Source of the DNA: Limnephilus marmoratus
Lineage: Eukaryota > Arthropoda > Insecta > Trichoptera > Limnephilidae
Length of the DNA: 64,000 nt
Assembly (NCBI GenBank): GCA_917880885.1
Contig: OU862917.1
Coordinates: forward strand, 53,180,727-53,244,726
Reading direction: 5' to 3'
Shown here piece after piece: positions 43,648-54,775 of the stretch. The position numbers and the translations under genes are program-made. How positions within the stretch are numbered: position 1 is the first letter of the stretch; each line of letters begins with the position of its first letter. Below the pieces are notes generated by a model, which was not told where the DNA came from, did no database searches, and saw nothing but the letters and a program-made list of their open reading frames with translations.

Positions 43648-45168
43648 TAAAGATTCATACTATGCCTTCATTTTATTCTAATTTTGTGTTTGTATACTGT
43701 TATAAAAATATTTTGAGTATTTTTTAGTTTATCTTTTATCTATTAACTTTGAAACCGGTAGTTGGCGTGATCGTTTTTGAAGATTATTGAAGATACTAAT
43801 CTTGTAAACCTAATCTACGCCTAGTCGGCCGATTAGTGATCGAGATATCGTGGTAATCGATTTGTAAAACATAGTTTCGGGAAAACTTTGTTTGAAGTTT
43901 TTGTACCATTTTATGAGGTTTAATTGAAATTATTGATGCTTAATGGTTAATCAGTCAATATTGGGGCATAAACATCTTCTTCCTCTCTCTTATAGGATTA
44001 ATTATGATCAAGATACCAATACATACAAGGCTGTTTTAAAGCAGTAAACAAAACTAATAAAAACACTTAACATGATAAATAAGGCTTCTCTCCTTTATTC
44101 ATTGTTTCTTACGTTGTATCCCTTACCTTTACTTTATGAAAATATTCGGTATGGACAGACGTATTTAGTATAATACACAGCAGCGGTCGGGAATTAGTGG
44201 TGGTGGGAGGCTTTTTTAAATTTTATTTATTCATTGCTTTGATTGGTTACATAATTTGTGGAATTTTCGACCACCATGCTAGGCATGTGCCCATGTTATG
44301 GTGGTCTCGATTTAGGACGATGATGTGCTGTATGAATATGTCATTTTATAGGGGGGGCCAAGAGATCTTCGACGTCACTCGTGCGCGTGTGAGCCTGATA
44401 AAAGAAATTGGTTTTCACTATTAACTCGTTAAAATGGCCGGAAGTTTTGAAAAAAAAATCGATTTCGTGATTTGGGAAAAAAATAAAACGAAGGGTCCGC
44501 ATTTTATATTTTGTAGCAAACTTAATTTTTATTCTATTACTGCAGTACAAAGAACCCAAAATTTTTTTTTAAACATTTGTGATGTGTTTGTTAAAAACGT
44601 AAAAGGGAAAATAACACTTTTTATGGATATAATCAGTATTCTTATAGACTTCTTGTATTCATAAATTTGAATTTTTTTTTGCATTGTTGTCGGCTATTCG
44701 CAGTTTTTATTAAAAAAACGAACTTTAAAAGGAAAATTATTATAAAAACAATATTATTAATTACAATAATTACCTTAATTTAAAAATACATGTTTTAGGT
44801 TTTTTTTTCTGATTTCCAATGCATTTTAGCGAGCTAATAACCATTTAAAAAATTTAAATGCAGTTCTCATTTTCTTTGTAAGATGCAACTTTTGGGACCC
44901 CTGGCGCGCGTGTCTGAATTCAAAAGATGAAATAATTGACACACCCTACTACTGCCCGTCTGATTGACCTTCGTCATCATGCTTCGTGTCGTGCCTGACA
45001 CCTTATAGCATATGGCGGAAGAGGTTTCTTGAGGTTCTTTAGAGGTTTATATGAAGTATATTCTGATGTGATGTGATGATTCACGGTTACAGTACTGTAA
45101 CGGCCAAAAAAGCAGTAAACGTGCGTAGGTCTGTTTCCTCCAAAGGAAAAAAAGTCATAATTTTCTTG
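43648..45168. other. No feature recognised
   Basis: AT-rich. Frames at 44197-44664 lack domains. Confidence 0.45.
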
Positions 45169-45216
45169 CATTTCTATCACACATCTCACCGTGAGATGAG
45201 ATGTGTGATAGAAATG
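45169..45216. repeat. Perfect hairpin, 20-bp arms
   Basis: CATTTCTATCACACATCTCA is exactly inverted at 45197-45216 with an 8-base loop. A (CATCA)-type run follows, and its inverse lies near 45069. Confidence 0.85.
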
Positions 45217-45687
45217 TAAAATCACATCACATCACATCACTATGTCTAGTAGACCCCTACTAATACTACTTGACGTGACGATAATTTTGAAAGTATGGAA
45301 TATAGTTACTAATAATGTCGAAGTGTGAGTGAATTCCAAAAATTCAAAAATGTCAATGCGCTTACGGTTTTGCATTTGTTCTTAAAGAAATAACAGCAGT
45401 CGAAAATGAGACAAACGGTTAACGTATGTTTACACCCCCGCAAAGGAAACATAATATCTTTTTCATACATCTCCCTCACACGTACAAAGAAAATGAAGCG
45501 CGATTCCTATCACAAAAAAGTTGTTCTGTGGAGGAAACAGTCTCACGTGTTTTGTGTGTCTCACCATTATTTAATGTGTAAGAAAGAACTGCAGCATTAA
45601 AGCGAAAGGTTTGTTTACTGCCTTTTTTGCCGTCACGGTACCGTAATCGTGAAACGTCACGGTATTTATAAAAGCGCACAATTAATA

Positions 45688-46627
45688 TTAGGTCCTTACA
45701 TATGAAATTGGCGTTTTGCCGTACTGGCAACTTTGATCTCAAATTCTTCTCTTTGGTTAGGAATTCCAAATTCAAATTTATAAAGCTATTTACTCATGTA
45801 TTTGTATTTCGAAAATTATAATTCATTTGTTTTTTCATAATTTTTTTTTTCTTTGCGTCACTTAGTTTACAAAATGGAAAACTTGAAATATCGCATTATT
45901 TACGAGTACGAGTTCCACCGTGGCACCAGTGCTGCAGAAACGGCTAGAAGGATTAATGATGTGTATGGCGACGGTGCCGCAAAAGAAAACACAGTGCGTT
46001 TTTGGTTCCAACGTTTTCGTTCTGGAAATTTCGACCTGCAGAACAAGCCCCGTGGACGGCCGGAGACCAAAGTTGATAATGAAGAATTGAAGGCTATTGT
46101 GGAAGCGGATCCATCGCAAACCACGTCCGAGTTAGCTGCAGGCTGCGGTGTTAGTGATAAAACTGTTTTAATCCACTTGAAGCAAATTGGGAAGTTGAAA
46201 AGGCTTGAAAGGTGGGTACCTCACGAATTGAGTGAAGCAAATCAACAAACGCGCGTTAGAACGCTAGACCACGCACTGCACAACAAACGGCTACCAAATT
46301 AGAGGAGCTTCAATCGGAATGTCTAAGACATCCACCGTACTCTCCGGACCTTGCCCCAACAGATTACTTTTTTTTTCGAAAGTTGGATAATTTCTTGCAA
46401 GGGAAAAAATTCAACTCCGATGGGGCAGTCCAAACCGCCTTCAAAGATTTTATTGATTCCCGTTCGAATGGTTTTTTTAGTAAAGGGATCGATGAACAAC
46501 CTATGAGATGGCAAAAGTGCATAGATAGCAATGGTACATACTTTGATTAAATAAATATATTATATTTAAAAAAATCGACTTTATGTTCCTCCCATACAAA
46601 ACGCCAATTTTATATGTAAGGACCTAA
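45688..46627 (+). mobile_element. mariner element, 940 bp, internally deleted
   Basis: Terminal inverted repeats TTAGGTCCTTACATATGAAA, differing by one base over about 31 bp, are flanked by TA on both sides (45686-45687, 46628-46629). The length is about 350 bp short of a full mariner and the loss lies in the transposase. It could be mobilised only by a transposase from elsewhere. Confidence 0.9.
45874..46550 (+). pseudogene. mariner transposase, central catalytic region deleted
   Basis: The N-terminal part reads from MENLKYRIIYEYEFHRGTSA through the paired-type helix-turn-helix DNA-binding region (NTVRFWFQRFRSGNFDLQNK, GRPETKVDNEEL) to HELSEANQQTRV. Then about 110-120 residues are missing, including the first two catalytic aspartates. 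The C-terminal remnant in another frame keeps HPPYSPDLAPTDYFFFRKL, with the third catalytic aspartate, and ends RWQKCIDSNGTYFD before a stop. The N-terminal frame runs on to a stop at 46302. No active enzyme is possible; a DNA-binding fragment could in principle be made. Confidence 0.9.
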
Positions 46628-46940
46628 TACTTTAAATATTAATAACGAAAGTACAATACATTACCAAGAAATACTTTCATATTATAACGATAGCGGGAAA
46701 TTGCGGAGAAAAGTAAAAAACAGCTCAATCGTTCTGAAAAAGGTTTCCGAGGTTATCTTATGTAAGCATTTAGAACTTCGTGCAAATAACAGCCGATTAC
46801 GACCGAGAGCAAATTTCGCCATTGACGTGCAAACAGTTACCCTTTTATGATTTTTCAAAACAAATAGTCCCAAGATACATTTTCATTGCAGGAACTTAAA
46901 AAAAATTGTGACTTTAAATTTGGTAATTTTTGTATGTGAT
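46628..46940. other. No feature recognised
   Basis: AT-rich, no repeat partner recognised. Confidence 0.5.
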
Positions 46941-47140
46941 TGTTCCAGCTGCTCCCAAAGATTGGCAGTGAGACTATGGCATCCCCAACTGGGATATGTT
47001 GTGAGGCTGAAGGTAGTTGGGATGGGAAGGAGATGGGGAAAGAGGAATTTGGGAGAGTACCTAACTATTCAGATCTGGTCACCAAACACGTTTTTCAAGC
47101 AACGCTTCAATTCAATTCAATAGTGGTCTTTCACAGGGGT
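46941..47140 (-). repeat. SINE body, reverse
   Basis: Inverse of the SINE body: CCCCAACTGGGATATGTTG, AGATCTGGTCACCAAACACG and GTGGTCTTTCACAGGG. The tRNA head is missing. Confidence 0.65.
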
Positions 47141-48774
47141 TGTAACGTATCATGTTCGTATATAATGTAATTTTTTGCGGCAGAGCAGAGAACAGAGCTC
47201 AGGATAATGGGCCATGTAGTTATCTTTCAGGTAGGTAGGTTTTCAGAAAAATAAAAGACGATGAACTTTATAAAAATGTATTGAATCCAAACCAAAAAGC
47301 AACATGAAAGTGTAAAAACTTCATACCAAAGTAACAAAAGAACATAGTAAAATACACATACCAGATGGACTCTTGGGTTATGCTAATCTAACTAAAATTG
47401 ACTCCGGATGACGACCGCACACTTGCTTCGTGGAGGGAAACGGTTATGGGACGAGACTCCTAGTCTCAACAACCGGGAATGTCGCAGAATCCGGGGAACC
47501 TAGGTCATCCTTCTATGTAGGGAGAATACCGCTAAATCTCCAAGGAGCGCTGATCAGATCAGATCAGGCTGACTCAACAATCTCCATCTCCATCCAGTCT
47601 CCAAATCTCAAGAATTTCGGAAGATCAATACGTAATCCGTGACTTCGCGACGCGGGGTCAAAAAGGCATATTATACCAGCCACAAAACCGGGACAATCAC
47701 TTTGTAATTTCACTCCAAAAACATTTCTATACTTGGCCAACCGCCAACACCGGTAAAAAGTGGGACTTTCACATCATCCACTATAAATAACACCGTACAC
47801 GAACCTCTCGTGTTACGTAAAAACACCCCGCGCCCTTTTAAGTTTTAAATCAATTTAGATTCTCATGATTAAACGAAAATTTAAACACCTTGACGGTGAG
47901 TGACTAATTTCCGCCACAGTGCCCTTCTGCCGCGGGAGGAAGTGACCATAAACAAAAAAACTCTCTCTTTTCCAAAAATTACCAGTGTCCAAAAAACACC
48001 ATAGACAAAATAACCACCTAAGCAAGAACTGCATTAGTCACATAATTATTTATGTGACAGGGTTTTACTGACCGTATCTACCACCCTTATTATTTTTTGA
48101 CTTATTTATCCACCGGAGCGACAGCACAATTTAAAACTTTTTTCTCCGATTGCTTAGTAATCATTGATTTTTTGCTAATCATTTTGAATAGTTTCATACT
48201 TCCGAATTTTAATATGAAGACATACAAACTGATTATAGTTCTATACAGCCAATGAATTCAACTATCTTTTGTCGATTGTCACACACACATTCGTAGGATT
48301 TATAAAAAAAATCTACTTTAAAATTGTAAACTTCCACTTAATTACTAACAAATAAGGGGAAATTTGTCAAAATTGGCAGCAAAGCAATCCGAGGTATTTT
48401 AAATATATTATTTCCAAATTATTATATTTTACTTTTAAAAAAGTCCAATGATTTGCTAATATAGCCCTTATCAGTTTTCTTGGCTATTGTTTTCAGTAAC
48501 ACTAAATGTTTAAAATAATAATTTTGAAAATAATAATTTAAATTAGAAAAAATAACCGCAAGCCCGTGGCACCTACAAACTACCCATTCGTCTAAAATAG
48601 TAGTTCCTCATTCCCTAATCCCATCTCACTAATCCGCATTACAAAGCACCTGTAAGAATTCCACGTTCCACAGTTCCACACATCTCGCTGTTACTTACCT
48701 TGGAATCTTCACTGTGTAGTGTGTAACTGTGTATTGCTCTTTCTTTGATCGCGTGTTCTATAACGATGGCGAGC
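47141..48774. other. Unassigned, with a less AT-rich block at 47400-47670
   Basis: The block contains a 70-residue frame (47430-47642) without a recognised domain and a (GATCA)-type run. Its flavour is that of a retrotransposon 5' region, but I cannot place it. Confidence 0.25.
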
Positions 48775-49150
48775 TATATTGATGTGGCGGCATGGATTAT
48801 TCCGACCACGACTATTCTGACCAATATTGCGCACGGATTATTCCCCACATAGACTCCGAACACATATTATTTCGGACATAGATTATTGCGCTCATCGAAA
48901 ACATTATTAGGGCTTATTTATTGTTTAAAGTGGAATTGTCCGAAAAAGAAAGGTACTGATTGCAATTATTTAAGACTACATTATTAGAAAGTTGACCACC
49001 AAGCAAATAAAAAAATAACTCCCATAAGTATATAACATTTTTAATATATATAATTTCTCTAGTTTATGCGAAATGTGTTCTGAATAATCAATGTGAGCAA
49101 TAATAATTTGAGTCCGGAAAAACCTGTGTGCGGAAAAATCTGTGACCATA

Positions 49151-49340
49151 ATATTCCACCCAGAGTTGCATCGCCCTGACAAAACGTTGCTTGAAATGAC
49201 TCTAGCCGTGTTTGGTGACCAAACCGGAATAGCCGAATACTTCTAACCTTCTTCTCCCCTTTTACTTCCCCTCCCCACTACCAACCGGGATTCCGTCATC
49301 GTCTCCAGAGGGTTGGGGCAGTTAAGACTCTTATGCGATA
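49151..49340 (+). repeat. SINE body, partial
   Basis: GTTGCTTGAAATGACTCTAG and GTTTGGTGACCAAACCGGAA match the family body; the head is absent. Confidence 0.6.
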
Positions 49341-49830
49341 TCCATTTAAAAAGTTTTCAAAGCTGTGTTCGGAGGTTTCAATGTAAGCAACGTCTGTATC
49401 CGGCATAATTTGTAAGAAATAATTTGTGTTTGCAGTTTACAATGTGCGTTAAAAGTGTTTACAATAACAAAAAAAACTTTATAATATCTTATCAAAAGCT
49501 TTAAAAGATTAAAAGAAGCTTAAAAGATTAAAGGAAGCTACAAGTCTTTAAACTTTTCGTGTGGGTTATGTGATTTATTATTTGTACCAATAATATTTTA
49601 CGCCAATGTTACCTACTGTATTTGATATATGAAAAAAATCTTGCATTAATCTAAATAAAGAGTCAATAACAAATATTGTAAAAAAAATTTAGTGCAGTTC
49701 ACACACGGTAGAAGTGAAACCTTCACCCAAATAATCCCAACAAAAAATTCCAAAATTAATTTTCATTGCAGAAACTGAAAAAAATGTGACTTTAAATTTT
49801 GTAATGTTGATAATTATTTTTTTTAAGTGA

Positions 49831-50030
49831 TTGTGCGAGTTACTCCCAACCGATTGTTTGGATCCAGTGAGACTATTGTGATATGTTGAGAGGCTGAAGG
49901 TAGTCGGGATGGGAAGGAGATGAGAGAATAGGAATTTGGGAGAGTACCTAATTATTCAGATCTGGTCACCAAACACGTTTTTCAAGCAACGTTTTAATTC
50001 AGAATGGTGGTCTTTCACAAGGGTTTTACT
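49831..50030 (-). repeat. SINE body, reverse
   Basis: CAGATCTGGTCACCAAACAC and GGTGGTCTTTCACAAGGG match the copy at 46941-47140 closely. Confidence 0.65.
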
Positions 50031-50079
50031 GACTGTATCTACCGGAGGAGCCTTGAAAAAAGCGGCTAATGAGGTAAGT

Positions 50080-50215
50080 TTTCACATTATATCTCATTCT
50101 CTCGCAGGCTTAATCCTATTGAAGTATGTATTTGTCACTTTTTACCGTCGTTTCCGTTTCATCGAGTTTCAAATCACAACGGTGACAAAGAAGCTTTCAC
50201 TTCAAAAACTTATTT
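50080..50215 (+). repeat. Interspersed repeat R-E, partial
   Basis: CTCATTCTCTCGCAGGCT and CATCGAGTTTCAAATCACAA match 43.2 kb. A second scrap (CACACACGGTAGAAGTGAAA) lies near 49701. Confidence 0.6.
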
Positions 50216-50470
50216 CCTTTTATTATTTTTCAATAAGCATTAAAGCCTCATGTTATATGGCCACTGTCCCTCCAACAAACAAATGTATAATAATTATCAG
50301 TGAGGCTTTACTCATTACCATTACAGCATGAGAAACGGAGGCTCCCCGAATAAAAAATAATCGGTGTGCGGAATAATGAACGTTCACGTGTTGGGAGTTC
50401 TTTACGTGCGGAAATAAATTGTTCGCAATATTCGTGGTCAAAATCGCCATGGTCGCAATAATCACCGATC

Positions 50471-51395
50471 CGTCAATGTTCCATCTAATGTACTAAGTAT
50501 TCTATTCTGTGTTCCTGCTCGTGTGTTACGCGCTCGGACCGTTTGATTGCGTTTCGGTTCACACAGCCGAGTACACATCGCTGGAGGTCTGCCAAATATT
50601 TCATGATGCAGATAGTAAATCACTCGTCTTCTTTGATTCTCCCCCGACAGGGTAGTGAAGGGCAAGGGGAGGGACACTGATCTCGGTGTAATGATAACTG
50701 CTAAAGTTACTTACATTTAATGAATTATAAAGATCCAGTATTTTCAAACAACTTCGTATCCGAAAACTTCAGCTATGGTCGCCATAGCTTGTTTAAGACA
50801 CACGGATGTTCTAGAACAGCATAGCATAGCAAGAGGAATTGTATTTCAAATAACAATAAAAAATCGACTTTTTAGTGTTGGTGATAGAAAAAGTAAAAAA
50901 GTTAAAAGTATTTCCTCAAAATTATTATAAATTTAATTACAAGGGATTTTAAGACTCCCTTTTTAAATTTAATTTTGTGAAACTAAGGTTGTCTAAGTTT
51001 TACGCCTTTTGGAAGTACAGAACACAAGCAATTTTGACAAAACGTGTATAAAATTTAAATTGTCACAAATTTTGATATTATCATAGTTCTTTTATTTGTT
51101 ATTTGATTTATTTTGTTATTTTTTCATGTACGAGTACCTATATGAATTTTACTTTTCACCTAGCGTGAAGTAAGTATTTTAGCAAAAAAAGTTTTCCGGT
51201 TACTAACGTGTGTCTCTCTTCGATACTTACCCGCTTTCCATAAAATAATCGAATAAAACTTGTGGCGATTTTTGTTTAAAGTTTATACATTTATTTTTAT
51301 AAGTTTGGTGGAGGCAGGATATTTTTTATGAGTTGTGCATTTATTTTATATTTTACGGTAATCTTAACGGGACACGATAATATTGATGGCAAACA
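50471..51395. other. No feature recognised
   Basis: AT-rich; no coding frame with a recognisable domain. Confidence 0.5.
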
Positions 51396-51895
51396 CCTGC
51401 AAGACTATTGACGTCCAACACTTTGCCCTGCAAGACTATTGACGTCCAACATCTTTCGCTACAAGACTATTGACGTCCAACTCCCCGCTCTGCTAGATGA
51501 TTGACGTCCAACACCTTGCAGTGCATGATTGTTGAAGTTCAACACCTTGTCCTGCAAGATTATTGACATCCAACACCTCACTCTGCCAGACTATTGACGC
51601 CCAATACCTTACAGTGCAAGATTATTGAAGTTCATCACCTTGTCCTGCAAGACTTTTGACGTTCAACACCTCGCTCTGCTAGACTATTGACGTTCATCAC
51701 CTTATCCTGCAAGACTATTGATGTCCAGCACCTTGCTGTGCCCTGCAAGACTAATTAGAGACAATACCTCGCTCTGCAAGTCTATTGACAGCCAACACTT
51801 TGCCCTACAAGATTATTGGCTTCCAACATCTTGCACTGCAAAACTATTGACATCCAACACCTTTCATCGCAAAACTACTGACGGCCAATTTATCT
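51396..51895 (+). repeat. Minisatellite, ~40-bp unit, about 12-13 copies
   Basis: Consensus is close to CTGCAAGACTATTGACGTCC followed by AACACCTTGCC. Copies differ at several bases and in length (about 37-43 bp). The period is not a multiple of three on average and stops are frequent, so it is not coding. Confidence 0.9.
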
Positions 51896-52444
51896 TGCTC
51901 GTTAACCAGCACTTTTAAAACTGTTTCATCAATTGTCGTAATTGTTTCCACAAAGAGATTTTTTAATTCCAGTATGAATAGGGTTATCGCTTGTCACAAG
52001 CTCTATAAATCCCTCAAAGAATCTACCAGGACGCCAGAAGGTAAAAGCGTAAGGTAAATAAAATGATTTAATTAGCCGGCAAACGAAAAGCTTGCTCGCG
52101 AAGCGCGCACCCGGCGGCCATCTGGGATTATTCTGAAGACGGAAACAGATAATAAACTGATTTTATAACTCGCAGTTTCCAGTGCACTCGTGAAAACCTT
52201 CTTCTTCCAACCGCTTTATGGAAAGCACTTATTATATCGAACAGTCGAACATTGTTTGTTTTACAAAGCGGATAGGTATGGCCCGGACCTGAGCCAAATT
52301 GCGTGGCGCCTCGCCTGGGCAGATTGAATTTTGGTGCCTTATGAAAAATTACAAAAAGCATAGGTATGTATCTCTCTCTTTCTCTCGTAAGTAAGTAATT
52401 TATGTGAACCTGTGCTCTAAGGTAGAACTGTGTTTATATTAGAA
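51896..52444. other. No feature recognised
   Basis: Mixed composition; a 77-residue minus frame (52128-52361) lacks a recognisable domain. Confidence 0.45.
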
Positions 52445-52925
52445 CTAGCTGGTACCTGGCATGCGTTGCTATGCCATTTAATAAAAAAATTGTTTCTCCC
52501 TCCGTGTCCTTCCCATTCGTCCCGTTCCCCTTCCGCCTCCTCTTCCTCTCCCGCGTCCCCTTCCCCTTTCGCGTTCAAACTCCGCCTCCTCCACCTTCTC
52601 ACTCCCCACTCCACTCCCCCCTTCCCCCTTCCCCCGTCCCGCGAACCCCCCTTCCGAGTTCCCTTCCCCCCTCCCAGGTTCCCCTCCCCCTCCCGTGAAC
52701 CCCATACCCGAGTTCCCCTCTCCCCCCCTCCTCCCCCCTCTTGCATTCCATACAAGCCTCCCAACTCACCTATTGTAAATTTCGTAATGCCAGAGCTCAC
52801 CAGTAGTCTTATACAAACCTTGTCCTGACAATAACGAACATAAAGAAAATGAATTTTCCAATTTGGCGCAGTCGTTGGGAAGTTATGCGCGTACATACAT
52901 TTCGGCGATTCATTTTTATTTATAA
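52445..52925 (-). mobile_element. Non-autonomous Helitron-like element
   Basis: CTAG (52445-52448) preceded by A and the GGCATGCGTTGC...ATGCC hairpin region mark the minus-strand 3' end. The C/T tract (52500-52740) and the CGGCGATTCATTTTTAT end match the 38.3 kb copy. The exact 5' end is blurred by AT repeats. Confidence 0.65.
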
Positions 52926-53339
52926 ATAAAAATAAATAAATAAAGAAAGAAGATTGTTTAACGTGCGAGTCTAAGTTTCACAACTTTTAACAACAGCAGC
53001 AACAGGGAAAAACAAGATACCTACCTACGTCAGAATTACTGTGTATCTTTCACGGTGACACGATAATTCCGCTGATAATTGGACCCCCTAATTGATATTT
53101 ACTATAAAATTACTAGCTGACCCGGCAACGCGTTGCTGTGGCTAACGAAATACAATGCAATCTACTGGATGGTTACCCAACCTTTATAACTACGATAAAT
53201 TAACTCACACCGCCTTCTGTTAATTTGCATACAAATCAAAACCACACCGCCCGCTTGCCAGCCCGTTCGTCTCTTCTGGATAGGGACACCCTAATCACCT
53301 AGCGGTATGAAATATGCTTTATGACCTATTCTCATACCT

Positions 53340-53581
53340 TTTTCGTTATTTGTTTTTGGGGTGTTATGCCGTGTTGCGCTACCTCCTTCTTTAGCCAACG
53401 TTTCGGACATCGTTGCAGTGTCCATCATCAGGGCAGATCCGGCAGATCCGGTAGATGTCTACCGGATCTGCCCTGATGATGGGCACTGCAACGATGTCCG
53501 AAACGTTGGCTAAAGAAGAAGGTAGCGCAACACGGCATAACACCCCAAAAACAAATAACGAAAATGCTTTTGGCCGTTAAA
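53340..53581. mobile_element. Inverted-repeat element with ~99-bp arms and hammerhead-like cores
   Basis: Arms at about 53340-53438 and 53466-53564 are near-perfect inverses around a ~27-bp centre. They are flanked by 16-bp near-identical repeats (ACCTATTCTCATACCT at 53324 and ACTTATTCTCATACCT at 53582), a long target duplication unlike that of DNA transposons. Each arm has a CTGATGA...GAAAC core. Penelope-like elements carry hammerhead motifs in their terminal repeats and vary in duplication length, so a non-autonomous Penelope-related element is a possible reading. No protein is encoded. Confidence 0.65.
53400..53431 (-). ncRNA. Hammerhead-like core, left arm
   Basis: On the minus strand CTGATGA is followed by T, a 5-bp stem GGACA/TGTCC with a CTGCAACGA loop, and GAAAC. 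Stem III and the cleavage-site pairing are not convincing. The right arm (53473-53504, plus) has the same core with one G-U wobble. Confidence 0.35.
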
Positions 53582-53695
53582 ACTTATTCTCATACCTACC
53601 AAATACACATAAAAAATTTCATAAAAATCGGTTGAGCCGTTTCGGAGGAGTGCGACCACAAACACCGTGACACGAGATTTTTATATACATGTATA

Positions 53696-54080
53696 CAAGG
53701 TGTCCGGAAACTCGTAGTACAAGCGGGAAACTGGAGACTCCACATCACATTTGGAGTCGATTTTGTGGTATAACTTTTTTTGATTTGAGTTTTCGTTTTC
53801 GAGTAAATCGGATCCGAAGTTGGAATTTTTTTGGTTAAATTTGAAAAAATTGTTCACTAAGGGGTTGATTTCAGCTATGTAATGTCTTATAAAATGCATC
53901 GAAGGGTAAACCGGGCTCAAAAGTTTTTTTAACTCTTTAGTTGCCGAAAAAATGGAAAAATAGAAAAAAAATAATATTAAAATCGAAATGCTCAGATCGA
54001 AAAAAATAAGTTTTTTGGGTTCTCTACGTGATGTAGATTCACCAGTTTCCCGCTTGTACTATGAGTTTCCGGACACGTTG
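53696..54080. mobile_element. mariner-type MITE, 385 bp, TA duplication
   Basis: Terminal repeats CAAGGTGTCCGGAAACTCGT (left) and CAACGTGTCCGGAAACTCAT (right, inverse) extend for about 39 bp with two mismatches and are flanked by TA. It lies near the 5' end of the Helitron-like element. Confidence 0.85.
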
Positions 54081-54094
54081 TATATATGAGTAGA

Positions 54095-54425
54095 TAATAT
54101 TTTGTGCATTATTTACAAATTTCAAACGTAAAATCGACTTAAAAAATACCCTTAATAATAAGTTGGTACGAATATTAAACGAATTTATATATAGTGTCGA
54201 ATTTTTGTACTTATACGTTGGTATACACAGTATATAGTCAAGCAGATTTTTCATTGATTTTCATTGATGCATTTGGATGAAAATATGTTTTATACTTTGT
54301 TATTATGCGGTACATCCTCTCTGCACATCCCTTCGGGGTCACCTAGTTATATTTTGTGTAATTAGGTAAACTGTAGTTTTCCTAAATCGACTGCATTGTA
54401 TATACATAAGTATGCCGGGGAGCCA
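54095..54425 (+). repeat. Interspersed repeat R-D
   Basis: Same order of blocks as 25480-25745; here an AATAATAAG-containing stretch is inserted before GTCGAATTTTTGTAC. Confidence 0.7.
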
Positions 54426-54647
54426 ACTTTCACACAATTTTTTTTTTTTTGCATAAACTGTCGAAAACTATGGGGGTTTACGAGTATTAGATTATTTGTG
54501 GCATGCGAGAATGATGGACGTCGAGAAAGTAACTTTTATTTCCTGTGAAAAACCATTAATAATGAAAGTCAGCGACATACAGGATATTTAAAAGTTAACT
54601 TTTTTTTATTTTTAAATTGACTTTCCTTGTTTCTCCCGGTATTCATA

Positions 54648-54775
54648 GGGCCGATTTTATAACCATCCATTCATTACGCTTGATATCATTTTTAACAAAT
54701 ATTCGGTCTACCGCCAAATAAATACCATTTGTTAAAAATAGGATCAAACGGGTGGTCATAAAACCGGTCCTTAAC
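54648..54775. mobile_element. Short MITE, imperfect ~50-bp inverted repeats
   Basis: GGGCCGATTTTATAACCATC and the inverse of GGTGGTCATAAAACCGGTCC form the ends, and ATTTTTAACAAAT and its inverse lie inside. Confidence 0.65.

Larger units (their letters stand above)
48775..50470. repeat. Region bounded by inverted arrays of ATTATTCCG-like motifs
   Basis: Near 48780-49150 short degenerate units (GGATTATTCCGACCACGACT, TGCGCACGGATTATTCC) repeat; near 50340-50465 similar units occur inverted (ATAATCGGTGTGCGGAATAA). SINE and R-E fragments lie between. It resembles a large foldback with subterminal repeats that later gained insertions, but the outer ends were not fixed. Confidence 0.4.
53113..54094 (-). 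mobile_element. Helitron-like element holding two later insertions
   Basis: The minus-strand 3' end is CTAG (53113-53116) next to the perfect palindrome GCAACGCGTTGC; the other end carries CACCGTGACACGAGATTTTT. A 5' boundary at 54094 (TC on the minus strand) is likely once the insertions at 53340-53581 and 53696-54080 are removed. Confidence 0.65.

Noticed and set aside
51396..51895. CRISPR-like array of ~40-bp repeats
   Set aside because: Repeats are degenerate and contiguous with no unique spacers, and the DNA is eukaryotic.
52417..52896. 159- and 132-residue frames on opposite strands
   Set aside because: Same tract effect as at 38.3 kb.
53473..53504. An active hammerhead ribozyme
   Set aside because: Core boxes and a short stem II are present, but there is an unpaired base after CTGATGA and no convincing stems I and III; kept only as hammerhead-like.
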